Source: Chlamydomonas sphaeroides
Taxonomy: Eukaryota; Chlorophyta; Chlorophyceae; Chlamydomonadales; Chlamydomonadaceae
Length of the DNA: 64,000 nt
Assembly (NCBI GenBank): GCA_001662425.1
Contig: BDDC01000253.1
Coordinates: 1 to 64,000, forward strand
Reading direction: 5' to 3'
A program made the position numbers and the translations under genes. Shown here in pieces: positions 22,156 to 32,290 of the stretch (the first letter of the stretch is position 1; each line of letters begins with the position of its first letter). The notes beneath the pieces are model-generated. The model was given only the letters and a program-made list of their open reading frames with translations, had not been told where the DNA came from and made no database searches.

Positions 22156-25100
22156 ATGGACCAACGACGGCGTTGGGCGCTTGTCCTACGTGTGGTACAA
22201 GCTAGCGCAGCTGGTACACGGGCAGCGGCGACAGCAACACACGCAGCTGCGCCCAGCGTCACGGGGCCATTCGCTGGCGTCCCTAGTCCAGTCGCGCCTC
22301 CGCACGACCGCAGCAGCCAGGTCCGCGAACCATGGTGGCGGTTCCCACACCCTCGAGCCCCTAGCCTAGCCTCCAGGACCTCTGCCACTGTGGGGCCCCA
22401 CCCGTGGTGCTGGCCATCAAGCCTCTGGTGCCGCGGCTGCTCCACAGCCAGCTCATCGCACCGCCCAACTAGCTTCACGGAGCTGGGCATCAACCCGGAG
22501 CTAGTGGTACGGCTCCGGCATGCAGTTGCTCTTCTCGGCTAGTTACTTTGCGGGTCTGCTTGGTGCCTGGTACCTGAGGAGCCTTGGGCGCCCGCCACAC
22601 AGGCGCGGCTGGATGCGCTGGGCCTACCCACGCCGCTGCCGGTGCAAGCGGCCGTGGCGCCGCTGCTGCTGTCGGGGCGCAACTTGGCCGTCAAATCGTG
22701 CACGGGCTCTGGCAAGGTCAGCGATGCCGCGCTAGCCCATGGCGCCAGCTGCCGAGTATGTAATGTTATGTCCTGTAGTTTTCTGTCTAGTCTAGCCAGC
22801 CACGCGCGCTTGGGGTAGCTCCGCGGCTCATGCTGTCCCTGACTTTGGCCACTTGCTCAGCCCGGTACCTGCAGGCAGGGTAGTCCAGGCAGCTGCCAGA
22901 TCGCTTCCAGGCGTTCTCGCTGTCACCGACACGCGTGTCCTGACGCCTGACCTGCACCTCCGGAATATGCCTGGTCTGCAGACGCTGGCATACATGCTGC
23001 CCGTCCTACAGCTGGCGCTGCAGCGGCGAAAGGCAGCCGAAGCAGCAGCAGCCGCAGCCGCGGCCTCTGCCGCGGCGGGCGTGTCGGCGCGGCCGGCCGG
23101 CAGCGGCGCTAGCGGCACCGGCAAAACTGCCAGTGCCAGAGATGGCGCCGCTGCGGAGCGCGCGGCGACGGGTGCGGCTCTGGCGGCGCTGCGGCAGCAG
23201 GCGCGGGCGCCGCAGGTGGGGTCGCATTTCGGAGGGCCTCAGCTTCACACGCGCTACCATTTGGGCGGGCGCCGGCAGCTCCCGGCGCCTCGCCTCCTCC
23301 GGCAGGCCATGCCGCGTGGCCCATGGCGTCGTCCTGCCTGCGCCGCCCCCAAGCCGACGACTACGCGGGTCGCAGCCCACGTCATGGACACACAATTCTG
23401 TTTCCCGCATTGCGTCCTTACCGCTTAAGGGGCTGACGCTAGGAGGGTACCTGCGAGAGAAAGTGGTCTTTTTGCCGTAGGAGAGGGCGAGCCCGGGACC
23501 GCCGCGTAGCTGTGAGGGACCGAGCGGTGTTGCACAGCTAGCACGACGGTTACGGATCCGTAAGAAACTCGCGAAATTACTAGCGCCAAGCGGCGACCGA
23601 GCCTAAGACGCGGCCCATCGGCCGCCGTACGACACGTACCCAACGCACCGTCCCCCGCCCAACGGCGGGACATACGCTCAAGGCCGAACGCAGGAAACCT
23701 TGGTTTCCGTCACTGCGTGCGGAAACCTTCTGTTACCTATGAATGAATACCCGCTGTGCACTAATGGTGTGGAAGGCGAGCTGCATGTGTTTTGCGAGTG
23801 CCCCGCATATAGCCGGCTGCGGGCTAAGCACGGGCATGACCTTCGATTTGCAAGCCGCGGCATGCGCCGCGTGATGCTAGAAGCTGACCCGAGCTAAATG
23901 GCCCGGTATCGGAGGGAGTTGTGGGATAGCCCGACTGAAGCACTGAGGAGCCGAGGTCCCCAGCGCACCACTTCGCATCGACGTGCCGGTGGCGCCCTGG
24001 TTGTGAAACGGCGACCTCCGCTACGCACTGTCGCAGTGGTAGTTCAAGTAACAGGAGCGGTACAAATGAACCCACCCGTGCACACCCCTCACCTATGTGT
24101 GAACACCCCTCACCTCGGCCCGTGTACCCCATGTGCGGCTCCCCGGCCAGGTGCTTGTCGTTGCCCCCAGTCGGGAGCTGTGCATCCAGATACAACGCAC
24201 CGCGCAGGACCTGCTGCCGGACCAGCCCCGCGACCGGCGGCTGGTGGCGCAGGCCATCGGCGGCGCCAGCCCCAAGCGCCAGGCGGAGGCGCTGGCAGGG
24301 GGCGGCGAGGGCGCGTGGCCGCTGGTGGTGGTGGGCACGCCGGGTGAGCAGAGACGGGGCCCGGCGGGGGCAGGACTGCGGCGCGTGGCAGGGGCGCGTG
24401 CGGGCTGCTCCTGGTCCGGCGGCGTGGCCGCGCGGCATGGGAGGGCGCGGTACGGCAAAACGGGGCCGCTTGGGTGGCACTGTGAAGGAGCCTCGCAAGG
24501 CCGGTGGGTGGGAGAGCAGGGGCAGATGCATATGCGGGGAGGAGGCTGTGCAGCGGCGCGGCGCGGACCTGTCATCCGCCGGGCTGGCCGCTTCACACGC
24601 CCCGCTCCTGTCGCAGGCCGGCTGGCGGACCTGGTGACCCGCAGGTCGCTACACGTGTGGGGCTGCCCGCTGCTGGTGCTGGATGAGGTAGGGCGGGCGA
24701 GAGCCCAGGCAGCTGATGCCACGAATTGCGGCGGCAAGCAAGGCCCGGATGCGTAGCAGCTCCCTCCGCCCTCGCTGGCGCGCGCCCCAAGTGCTGGACG
24801 AGGTGTATCTCCAGCCGGGGTGGTGGGCCCATCGCTTTGACTGCTAGCGGGCCAGCGCGTGGCGCGTGTGGTGTGCCGCCTCTTCCGGTCAGGGAAGAGG
24901 CGCCCGCCCCCTCACGTGTCAGCCCCCTGCACGGCGGCCCATGCACGGCTTCGTCCTGAGGCGCTTGGCCTGGGTTGATGCCTGCGAATCGGTCTCGTTA
25001 CTCGCCTGATGCTGTACACGACCATGTCGCTGCGCCTCCCCCGCACGCCCCGCCGCAGGTGGACGAGCTCATGTCGCACCAGGACACCCGCGCCCTCGTC

Positions 25101-27110
25101 GACACGCTCTGCACACACGTCGGCCGCCGCATGCAGCCCCCAACCGCCGCAAGCGCGGGCGCTGGCGGCCCGGGCCCAGGCTCGGAGCCACCCTCAACCG
25201 TCACCGCGGCGGGCGGCGGCGGCGGTGGTTGCGGCGGCCCGGGGCGGCAGACGGTGGTGGTGAGCGCCTCGCTGGACGCTCGCGACCTGCGGCGCTACGC
25301 GGCCTGGTGCCCTGGCGCCGTGCCGGTGGTGCTCAGCAGCCAGCAGGCGCTGCCGGTCGGCCTGCAGCCGCAGCCGCAGCCGCAGCCGCAGCCGCAGCCG
25401 CAGCCGCAGCCGCAGCCGCAGCCGCAGCCNNNNNNNNNNNNNNNNNNNNNNNNNNNNNNNNNNNNNNNNNNNNNNNNNNNNNNNNNNNNNNNNNNNNNNN
25501 NNNNNNNNNNNNNNNNNNNNNNNNNNNNNNNNNNNNNNNNNNNNNNNNNNNNNNNNNNNNNNNNNNNNNNNNNNNNNNNNNNNNNNNNNNNNNNNNNNNN
25601 NNNNNNNNNNNNNNNNNNNNNNNNNNNNNNNNNNNNNNNNNNNNNNNNNNNNNNNNNNNNNNNNNNNNNNNNNNNNNNNNNNNNNNNNNNNNNNNNNNNN
25701 NNNNNNNNNNNNNNNNNNNNNNNNNNNNNNNNNNNNNNNNNNNNNNNNNNNNNNNNNNNNNNNNNNNNNNNNNNNNNNNNNNNNNNNNNNNNNNNCGTCG
25801 CGGCGCCGCCGGGCGCTACTGCAGGAGCTGCGCGCTCTGCAGCTGGGCTAAACGTCATGCCGACAGGTGGGAATAGAAGGCGCACACCCAAGGGTCTACT
25901 GAACACTGGAACACTCAAGGATCGCGGGACTGCGGCAGAGGATGTTGCCGTGCGTCGTCACCCGATTGCCAAGCCCGGTTGTGAAACTAGCGCCCGTGTG
26001 TACACATGGTGTGGCCGTGCCGTGCAGGCGGCGCGCCGCTGACGTCAGGCCCATCCAGTCCAACCTACGCGGCTGCCATGGCGGCCTCGACGCCAGGCAC
26101 CGCGACGCCCTCCACTCCATCCTCTTCCTCGATCGCGCCCTCCGTCTCCCCATCCGCTGCTTCGGCCCTGGCCGGCGTGCTGCCGCCGCACCTGTCCCAC
26201 ATCGCGCTGCTCAGCCCGCTGCAGCACCGCCTAGACCACGTGCGGCGCCTGCTGCACGCACTGGGCGCGGAGCGGGCGCTGCTGTTCGTGGGGCGGCAGG
26301 GGCAGGCGATGGACGCCAAGATAAAGCTGGAGGCGAGGAACATGCAGGCGCGTGTGCAGCGTGGGCGGGTGGAGGGCTGCGGCGGCGCATGGCGGCTGCG
26401 GCTCGCGTCAGGGCTCATTGGCGCTCGTTGGCGCACTCGGGCGCCGCGCTCTGCGTGCTGGGCATGCCTCCGGATGGTGCCTGGCGCCGCTGGTCCCCGA
26501 GCCCACGTCCTGCTGCCTCGCTGCCTGCTTTCCCTCCACCCGCCCCTGGGCCCAGGTTACCATCCTGCACGGCCGCCTGACCAAGCTGGAGCGGGGCAAC
26601 ATCCTGGACGCCTTCCGCCGCGGCGTGTTCCGGGTGCTCATCGTGACCGACGGCGTGGCGGCGCGCGGCCTTGACGTGCCCGAGTGCGACGCCGCCGTCA
26701 GCCTGGGCCCGCCGTCGGACGCGCTGGCGTACGCGCACCGCGCCGGGCGCACGGGCCGCGCCGGCGCGCCGGGCGTGGTGGCGAGCGTGGTGACGCGCGG
26801 CGAGCTGCAGCGGCTGCAAGTCATTGGGCGCAAGCTTGGCGTGCGGCTGCAGGTGTGGTTGGGTGTGCAGGGGTGGTTCGCGTGGTAAAGCGAGAGTTGG
26901 GGCGTGTGTGTCGGACAAGGGCAGGGCTGCGGGGCAGCGTTTGGACATGGAAGTGGCAAGGCGGGCAGTCCACTGAGTCACGGGCAACCGCCGGGGGCTA
27001 TGACTTAAGCCTGTCGTTTGCTGCGACGCCCGCAGGCTGTCTCGCTGGTGGAGGGCCGCTTGATACCCGGCGAGGAGCTTGTCAGCGAGACGGCTGAGCG
27101 ATTGGCGTAG
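22156..27110 (+). CDS. DEAD-box ATP-dependent RNA helicase, probably organellar
   Basis: Exons: 22156-22506 (start uncertain), 22603-22716, 22982-23215, 24151-24343, 24617-24687, 25059 into the gap, out of the gap to 25866, 26049-about 26353, 26556-26852 and 27036-27110. All helicase motifs appear in order. These are the Q motif (FTELGINPELV, then GLPTPLPVQ), motif I (SCTGSGK-T across a junction), Ia (VAPSREL), Ib (TPGRL), II (LVLDEVDEL), III (SAS), IV (RALLFVGRQ), V (VTDGVAARGLDVPE) and VI (HRAGRTGRAG). Motif II reads D-E-V-D rather than D-E-A-D, and III is S-A-S. The leader from MDQRRRWALVL is Arg/Ala/Ser-rich, fitting organelle targeting. A Gln-Pro run meets the gap, so that exon is incomplete. 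The 935-bp third intron carries a retroelement remnant. TGTAA motifs at 27359 and 27374 are likely polyadenylation signals. Confidence 0.92.
23690..23960 (+). mobile_element. LINE-type reverse-transcriptase 3' remnant in intron
   Basis: A plus-strand frame inside helicase intron 3 reads EYPLCTNGVEGELHVFCECP and then AYSRLRAKHG. This follows the Cys-x-x-Cys / E-x-x-H-V-x-x-x-C-P-x-Y-x-x-L-R pattern found at the C-terminal end of many non-LTR (LINE) reverse transcriptases. The frame has a stop soon after (LEADPS) and then a short continuation. No polymerase domain is present, so this is a truncated fossil. The family name is inferred from the pattern only. Confidence 0.6.
25367..25429 (+). repeat. 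(CAGCCG)n repeat running into assembly gap
   Basis: At least ten copies of the six-base unit would encode alternating Gln-Pro in the helicase frame. The run stops at the first N, so the repeat probably caused the gap and its true length is unknown. Confidence 0.9.
25430..25795. other. assembly gap (N)
   Basis: A run of 366 N inside the helicase gene. It hides the end of the exon that starts at 25059 and the beginning of the one ending at 25866. Confidence 0.99.
25896..25914 (+). repeat. dispersed 19-bp repeat, copy 1
   Basis: CTACTGAACACTGGAACAC differs at two positions from the consensus CTACCTAACACTGGAACAC. It lies in a helicase intron. Other copies are near 42139, 46315 and 61971. Confidence 0.6.
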
Positions 27111-27582
27111 AGCATCGACGTCGCGCACGGTGCGCACTGCGCAGCTACTGCTGGGTTGAGGGTTGTCGCGGCTCCGCACTGTGCGGATCGCACCCAAGCA
27201 CTTCAGCCTCACGGTATAGGCTAGGCAGCGCCGTGCTGCAGGTGTCTGGCTGGGCGCGTGGATGGGATGGGCCCAAACCCGAAGCTGCCTGCTTCGACGC
27301 GGCCTTGTCCCGGTATCGAATACGAGTTAGTGGCAGTCGTCACGGTGCAGTTCTTCGCTGTAAGGAAGAGCGCTGTAATGCCGTACGGGCATCCCATGCC
27401 CCCCTTCGAAGGCAGTCGGCATTCGCGAAGTCAGTTCCCAAGCCCAACACCACTGCCCAGCCCTTCCGCACCTGACACTATCGCGACTAATATACGTGCC
27501 ATCAACAACAGCTCTGAGCAAAGCCGCGTCATGTTCTAGGAAGCGCCCAGCAGACCAAACCTTGTAGCTCGCTGGGTGCACG
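27111..27582. other. intergenic region between helicase and CFAP20
   Basis: The helicase 3' UTR and CFAP20 promoter share this 472 bp. TGTAA occurs at 27359-27363 and 27374-27378. A 93-codon open frame from 27258 has no motif and is judged non-coding. Confidence 0.5.
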
Positions 27583-28916
27583 ATGTTCAAGAACGCCTTT
27601 CAATCCGGCTTTCTGTCGGTGCTCTATAGCATTGGCTCGAAGCCGCTAGAGATATGGGACAAGCAAGGTGCGCGGCATGTCCCCACAGCCGGCCCCTAAG
27701 TCGGCGGAGCTCTGCTATCACCTGGAGGGTCCTGGAGCCGCTCAGCTTGCTCACTGGCTCAATTGTCTTGGCCCGCAGTTAGCAATGGCCATATCAAGCG
27801 CATCACAGACGCGGACATCCAGTCCAGCGTCCTGGAAATCATGGGGCAGAACGTCTCGACAACGTACATCACATGCCCAGCAGATCCCAACAAGACGCTG
27901 GGCATTAAGCTGCCCTTCCTGGTCCTCATCATCAAGAACCTCAACAAATACTTCAGGTGAGCCTCCGCCCCTCGGTCCATGATCTATAGAACCTGCTTAA
28001 CACGTCCTCAATGCCCCACAGCTTTGAGGTGCAAGTGCTGGACGACAAGAACGTGCGGAGACGCTTCCGCGCGTCGAACTACCAGGTGCGCTTGCCAATG
28101 ACCATATGCATATCCAAATGACTGCACGAGGTCAAAGACAAAGGCTCGCATGCATTAGCTTGACTTTGGCCGACCTTGGACCGCGTCCTCATGGCGGCAT
28201 GTTTCCCCCTGTTGCAGTCGACGACGCGCGTGAAGCCGTTCATCTGCACCATGCCGATGCGGCTGGACAGCGGGTGGAACCAGATTCAGTTCAACCTGTC
28301 GGTGAGTGACCGCATGTCGACATGCCGCCCCGTCACCCCAACCTGGGGGCGCAGCAGCGCGTGGTGCATGTCGGGCCGGTCATGACATACGCCTTCACGC
28401 ACTTTGCAGGACTTCACGCGCCGCGCCTACGGCACGAACTACATCGAGACGCTGCGGGTGCAGGTGCACGCAAACTGCCGCATCCGCCGCATCTACTTCT
28501 CCGACCGCCTGTACTCGGAAGAGGAGCTCCCCGCCGAGTAAGCTACTGCCGCGTGCACGTACCTGCGCGGTTAATGCTCCAGCCTTCTTGTGCGCGTGCA
28601 GAAGTACGCACACAGCTCCTGACCCCTCCCTTCTGCGTGGCCCCTCCCCCGCCTCCCACCTTGCAACTACAGGTTCAAGCTGTTCCTGCCGGTGGGTGGC
28701 GGCTCCTTGGGGTTGGTTGACAAAGGCACAACAGGGGACGCCTCCGTCTGACAGCTGGGCTGCAGAGGACCCGGGATGCGTTGGGCAGGAACGGGAGCGC
28801 ATTGGAAAAACCGTGTGGGTCCCGGCTCAAACCCGGTGGATCACCCATCTCAGTTTGCCTGGCAGCCGCACTTGACCTTGCCTGCTTGTCCCGCCACGCA
28901 GATCCAGAAGTCGTGA
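27583..28916 (+). CDS. CFAP20: cilia- and flagella-associated protein 20 (CFAP20/BUG22)
   Basis: Seven exons (27583-27667, 27779-27956, 28022-28085, 28218-28301, 28410-28537, 28673-28691, 28902-28916) give 190 residues, the usual family length. The protein is nearly invariant with animal and algal CFAP20: it starts MFKNAFQSGFLSVLYSIGSK. It continues with NVSTTYITCPADPNKTLGIK, FEVQVLDDKNVRRRFRASNY and FTRRAYGTNYIETLRVQ, and closes FKLFLP-IQKS. The protein is a microtubule inner protein of doublet microtubules and is also found at basal bodies, so the organism is flagellated or retains flagellar genes. The last two exons are only 19 and 15 nt. If the final intron were retained, the C-terminus would become VGGGSLGLVDKGTTGDASV. 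A TGTAA at 29578-29582 may end the transcript. Confidence 0.97.
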
Positions 28917-30253
28917 GCTTCACGGACAGGCGGGGCAGCTCTGGGGCGGTCAGGGCTGGACGTGGCGAGTGCAGCTTGAGCGCTTGCGGCGCGGAGGCGT
29001 GGTGCACAGCAGGCGGCGGGCGCACGGCGCAGGCGCCGCCACGCGAGGACACGCCTCCAGTGTACTACATCGCAACCTCCTGGCGTGCTAGGTGCTGCGA
29101 GGGCGGGCGAAGCGCCTCATGGCCAGCACATGCGGCCGGGCGCGTGGGGGGTTGGAAGGGTGTGCTGGGCTAGGAGAACGGCGTGGGGCTGGGCGGGCGC
29201 GGGCACTGGCTGGCTACGGTACGCCCATGGGGGGCGGCGATTGGCGAAGCGGGTAGGCATGAACGAGAGAGCGTACCCTGACGAGACTGGGACCTGCTCT
29301 GACAGCATTAGGCAACTGCTGACCTGACCTTATGACTCTGCGCTGCGGCGGCGATGTTGGTCTGTGTTTTGTCAAGCCCTCCCGCCGGGCGTAAATTGCG
29401 GCCCTTCGGGCGCATGGAGTGGAGTGCGGTGCTCGCACGATAGTTGCGACGCTGCTGGTGTTGTGCGTGGGGTCACCGAGCAGGGTGGCAGGACGCGGTG
29501 ACGCTGGAGAGGCGTGTGGCCGAGCCCTGCTGTGGCTTGGCGGTGGCGGCGAGCGCCCCGGCGGAATTGACGGGCCGTGTAACGCCACCAGGTGAGCTGT
29601 GAGCTGCGCGGCACCTTGCGCAGAGGACAGTGGCTGACAGCAGGGCCATGGGGGAGGTGTTCGGGGTCAACCCTCAGAGGCATGCATTGGTCGTTACGCC
29701 ACGGGACCGTGCGGCCGCTTTGGTCAGCGCCGTGTTCCACGTCATCCCCAGCGCAAATCTTGCATGCCACGGCTTCTTTGGTACCGGCAGCAGCGCTAAG
29801 TGTGATGCCGATATCAGCTCCAGGCCGCGTCTTGCTACAGGCTCTCTGCCAGCATCCCAGCAGCTGGCCACTACATGATGCCATCTCTTTCCGGTAACAC
29901 CGGAAGGCTGAGCAAGTCTCCCAGCATCCTGCGTGCGTCTGCGCTACCTGGACGCTGCTCTCCGCTCCGCGTGTTCAGACTTGACGCTCAGGTTACAGCT
30001 TAGCGCTCGCTGCAATTGCAGACAGATAAGTGCGTGGCAGGCTCCGCTAATGCCATGCTCCGGCCCCTACGCCGCTCGCCACCTCCATCTCTCTCAAGCG
30101 CTCGCTACCTGGGTACTCAGCAGGAATGACGCAGCCACACATCAGCCACGCCCCGTTGTAACGCCACCACACACCGCCGGCACCCGGCACTCGTCGGTGT
30201 GAACCCCACAACCCATGCACACAAGCCCCCGACTTCCGTGACATCCTCAACCC
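28917..30253. other. 1.3-kb convergent intergenic stretch
   Basis: This holds the 3' UTRs of CFAP20 (plus) and EMC4 (minus). TGTAA at 29578-29582 on plus, and at 29997-29993 on minus, mark likely ends of the two transcripts. No gene is recognised; open frames such as 29630-29878 lack motifs. Confidence 0.5.
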
Positions 30254-31950
30254 CTAAAACCCTGCGAACGCGCTCTCCAGCACAGCCGGCACCGGCACCG
30301 TGGATATGAAGTCGCTGCTGGTGCTGGGCAGCAGCCGCATGGAGCTCAGCTTATACAGCCCGAACACCAGCTGCCCCGCGTGCACCAGGCAGTACAGCAG
30401 GCGCGGCGTCAGCACGTCCAGCTGCTTCCACTCCTCGTCGCGCGGGAACACTGCAGGCGGGTGGGCGGGCAGGCGCGGCGGGGCGCGGGGCGGGGCGCAC
30501 AGGTGGGGTGGCGGTGAGGTGAAGCCGCGTGGGTGGGGAGCTCGGCGGGGGGCAGGGGAAGCAGCGCGGGGCGGCCCTGCAAACGCTGCAGCAGCGCGGC
30601 AGGGAGAGCCCGCATGCGACCCGCGTGCGTAGTGCGCATGCGTGCGAGGGGGCCGCGCGCCCCCCTGAAGCTCGGGGCTGCAACCTGCTCATTTCGTCAC
30701 GGCTAGCGGTCCACGGTCCACGGGTTGCAGCCAGCGAGCAGTGCAGGAATCGTTTGGAACCAAGCCGGTGGCTCCCCGACCTGCGCCCGCCCGCTGTGTG
30801 CTCCATTATCGGCCCGATCCCACGCGGGCCACCGCAGCGGCTTTGGCCTGTGCGCATGTTCTTGTGGGTCCCTGCTTCCCGTTCGTGGCTCCCTTGCTTC
30901 CCACAAAAGCCCCGTGGCCTAGGGCAGGGGCGCAGCTGCGGGGCCTCACCTTCTCCGGAGCTCATAATGGCCGAGACGGGCGACGCCAGCAGGTTGAACG
31001 TCATGAAGATGCTAAAGATCTGGATGCCGTTGCCCATCATGTACGCCATGAAGCACATCATGCCTACGTTCTTTAGCGGGGCGGTGGCCTTGGCCATCAG
31101 GGCCTGCCAGGGACAGGGACCGGAGCACACGCGCGACCAGCGAGGGCAGGTCGGCAGGCAGCAGGGACGCTCGACGCAGGAAAGGGCTGAGCAGGCCTTG
31201 GCAAGCGCGACAAGCTGATATCAAGCATGCTAGTGTTCATTTTGCCAACTCATTTAGCGTGGGCGATGGCTAGCGCATTGTGCGCCGCTGTCTGGACGCC
31301 TCGAAGGCGGCAGGGACGTGTGCGGCAGCAGGAGCGAAGCACCGAACCGCCAGGACCGCCTGCCTTGGCAGCGCGCGGGGCTGAGCCAGCAGCGAGGACC
31401 TGTTGGCACTTGGCGGCAACGGTCCTCGGCCCTCTGGCTGTAGCGGCGCCCCGAAGAGCCCACGCATCGGCGGGTGGGGTCCAGCGGGCAGGCTTAACAC
31501 GCACACGCCTTTGTGGCCCCGCCTCAAGGCCAGGGCTACGCCCAGCAAGGCGGTAACGCAAGCCCTCACTGAGGCCGTAATATCCGACACGCCCAACCAT
31601 TGCAGTGAAGGGTGTTGGCCGTGCGCGAAGCCCAACACGTGGCCCCGACCTACGAAGACTCCAGCCGAATGCCCTGCCCCCTCCGGCCCCAGCGCACCGC
31701 CTGTTTCCGCGCCAGGGTGTTCCGGTCCCGCTGCTTGCTCGAGCTGATCATGCAGATCTGCGGGGCGCGGGTGGAAGGCTGTTGAGCTGGAGCGGCGAAG
31801 TGGGGGTGGCCGCGCGGGAAGAACCATCTGCTCCGCAAAGCGCACCGGGTCCTTGGCGATCGCAGCGTCGTAGCCTGGCGGGTCAAGCTGGGACTTGCGG
31901 TCGGGTATGAGCGGCTCAAACTCTAAACGCCAGCTCTTGAGGTCAGCCAT
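30254..31950 (-). CDS. EMC4: ER membrane protein complex subunit 4
   Basis: Four exons (31950-31825, 31757-31698, 31103-30950, 30450-30254) give 178 residues, matching the family length. The N-terminus MADLKSWRLEFEPLIPDRKS is cytosolic and contains the DPPGY patch. Exon 3 carries the conserved PLKNVGMMCFMAYMMGNGIQ followed by IFSIFMTFNLLASPVSAIMS, a membrane segment. Exon 4 holds a second one (LYCLVHAGQLVFGLYKLSSM) and the short RLLPSTSSDFIS tail. EMC4 belongs to the ER membrane complex that inserts tail-anchored and multipass proteins. The gene is divergent from EBP2, with 340 bp between start codons. A TGTAA on the minus strand (29997-29993) lies about 257 bp past the stop. Confidence 0.92.
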
Positions 31951-32290
31951 CTTCGCGTGAAGTGCTTTCTCTGCAAGGCAACAACGCTGAAGAACTCTGC
32001 TTAGGTAAGAAGGGCCGTGTCTGTACTATGCGAATGCGAATGGACGCAGGGCTGGGCAATGTCGGTGCACTCGTTGCATTGGAGTGCCCGCCTCTGCAAG
32101 ACGCAGAATACACAAGTAATTTGATACGACCTTCGTATTCACAGCATAAGCCGTTGGGGTAACCGATAGCTAGTGCAGGCAGCCCTAGAAGCGTCGTGCT
32201 CCTCAATAGCGCTTCAAGCGCCGCGCAAAGGTTGTTGTTGGTAACTTGCATAAACGAGGTAGAGGAGCACTTGGGGCGAGCTCGGCCGCT
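31951..32290. promoter_or_regulatory. compact divergent promoter (EMC4 / EBP2)
   Basis: Only 340 bp separate the two start codons, so both promoters and 5' UTRs must be packed here. The stretch is markedly less GC-rich than its neighbours (for example around 32100-32160), as expected of a nucleosome-poor promoter. No named motif was found. Confidence 0.5.

Noticed and set aside
25367..25429. Gln-Pro repeat as a separate functional domain
   Set aside because: It runs into a gap and may be partly intronic. Length and coding status cannot be judged.
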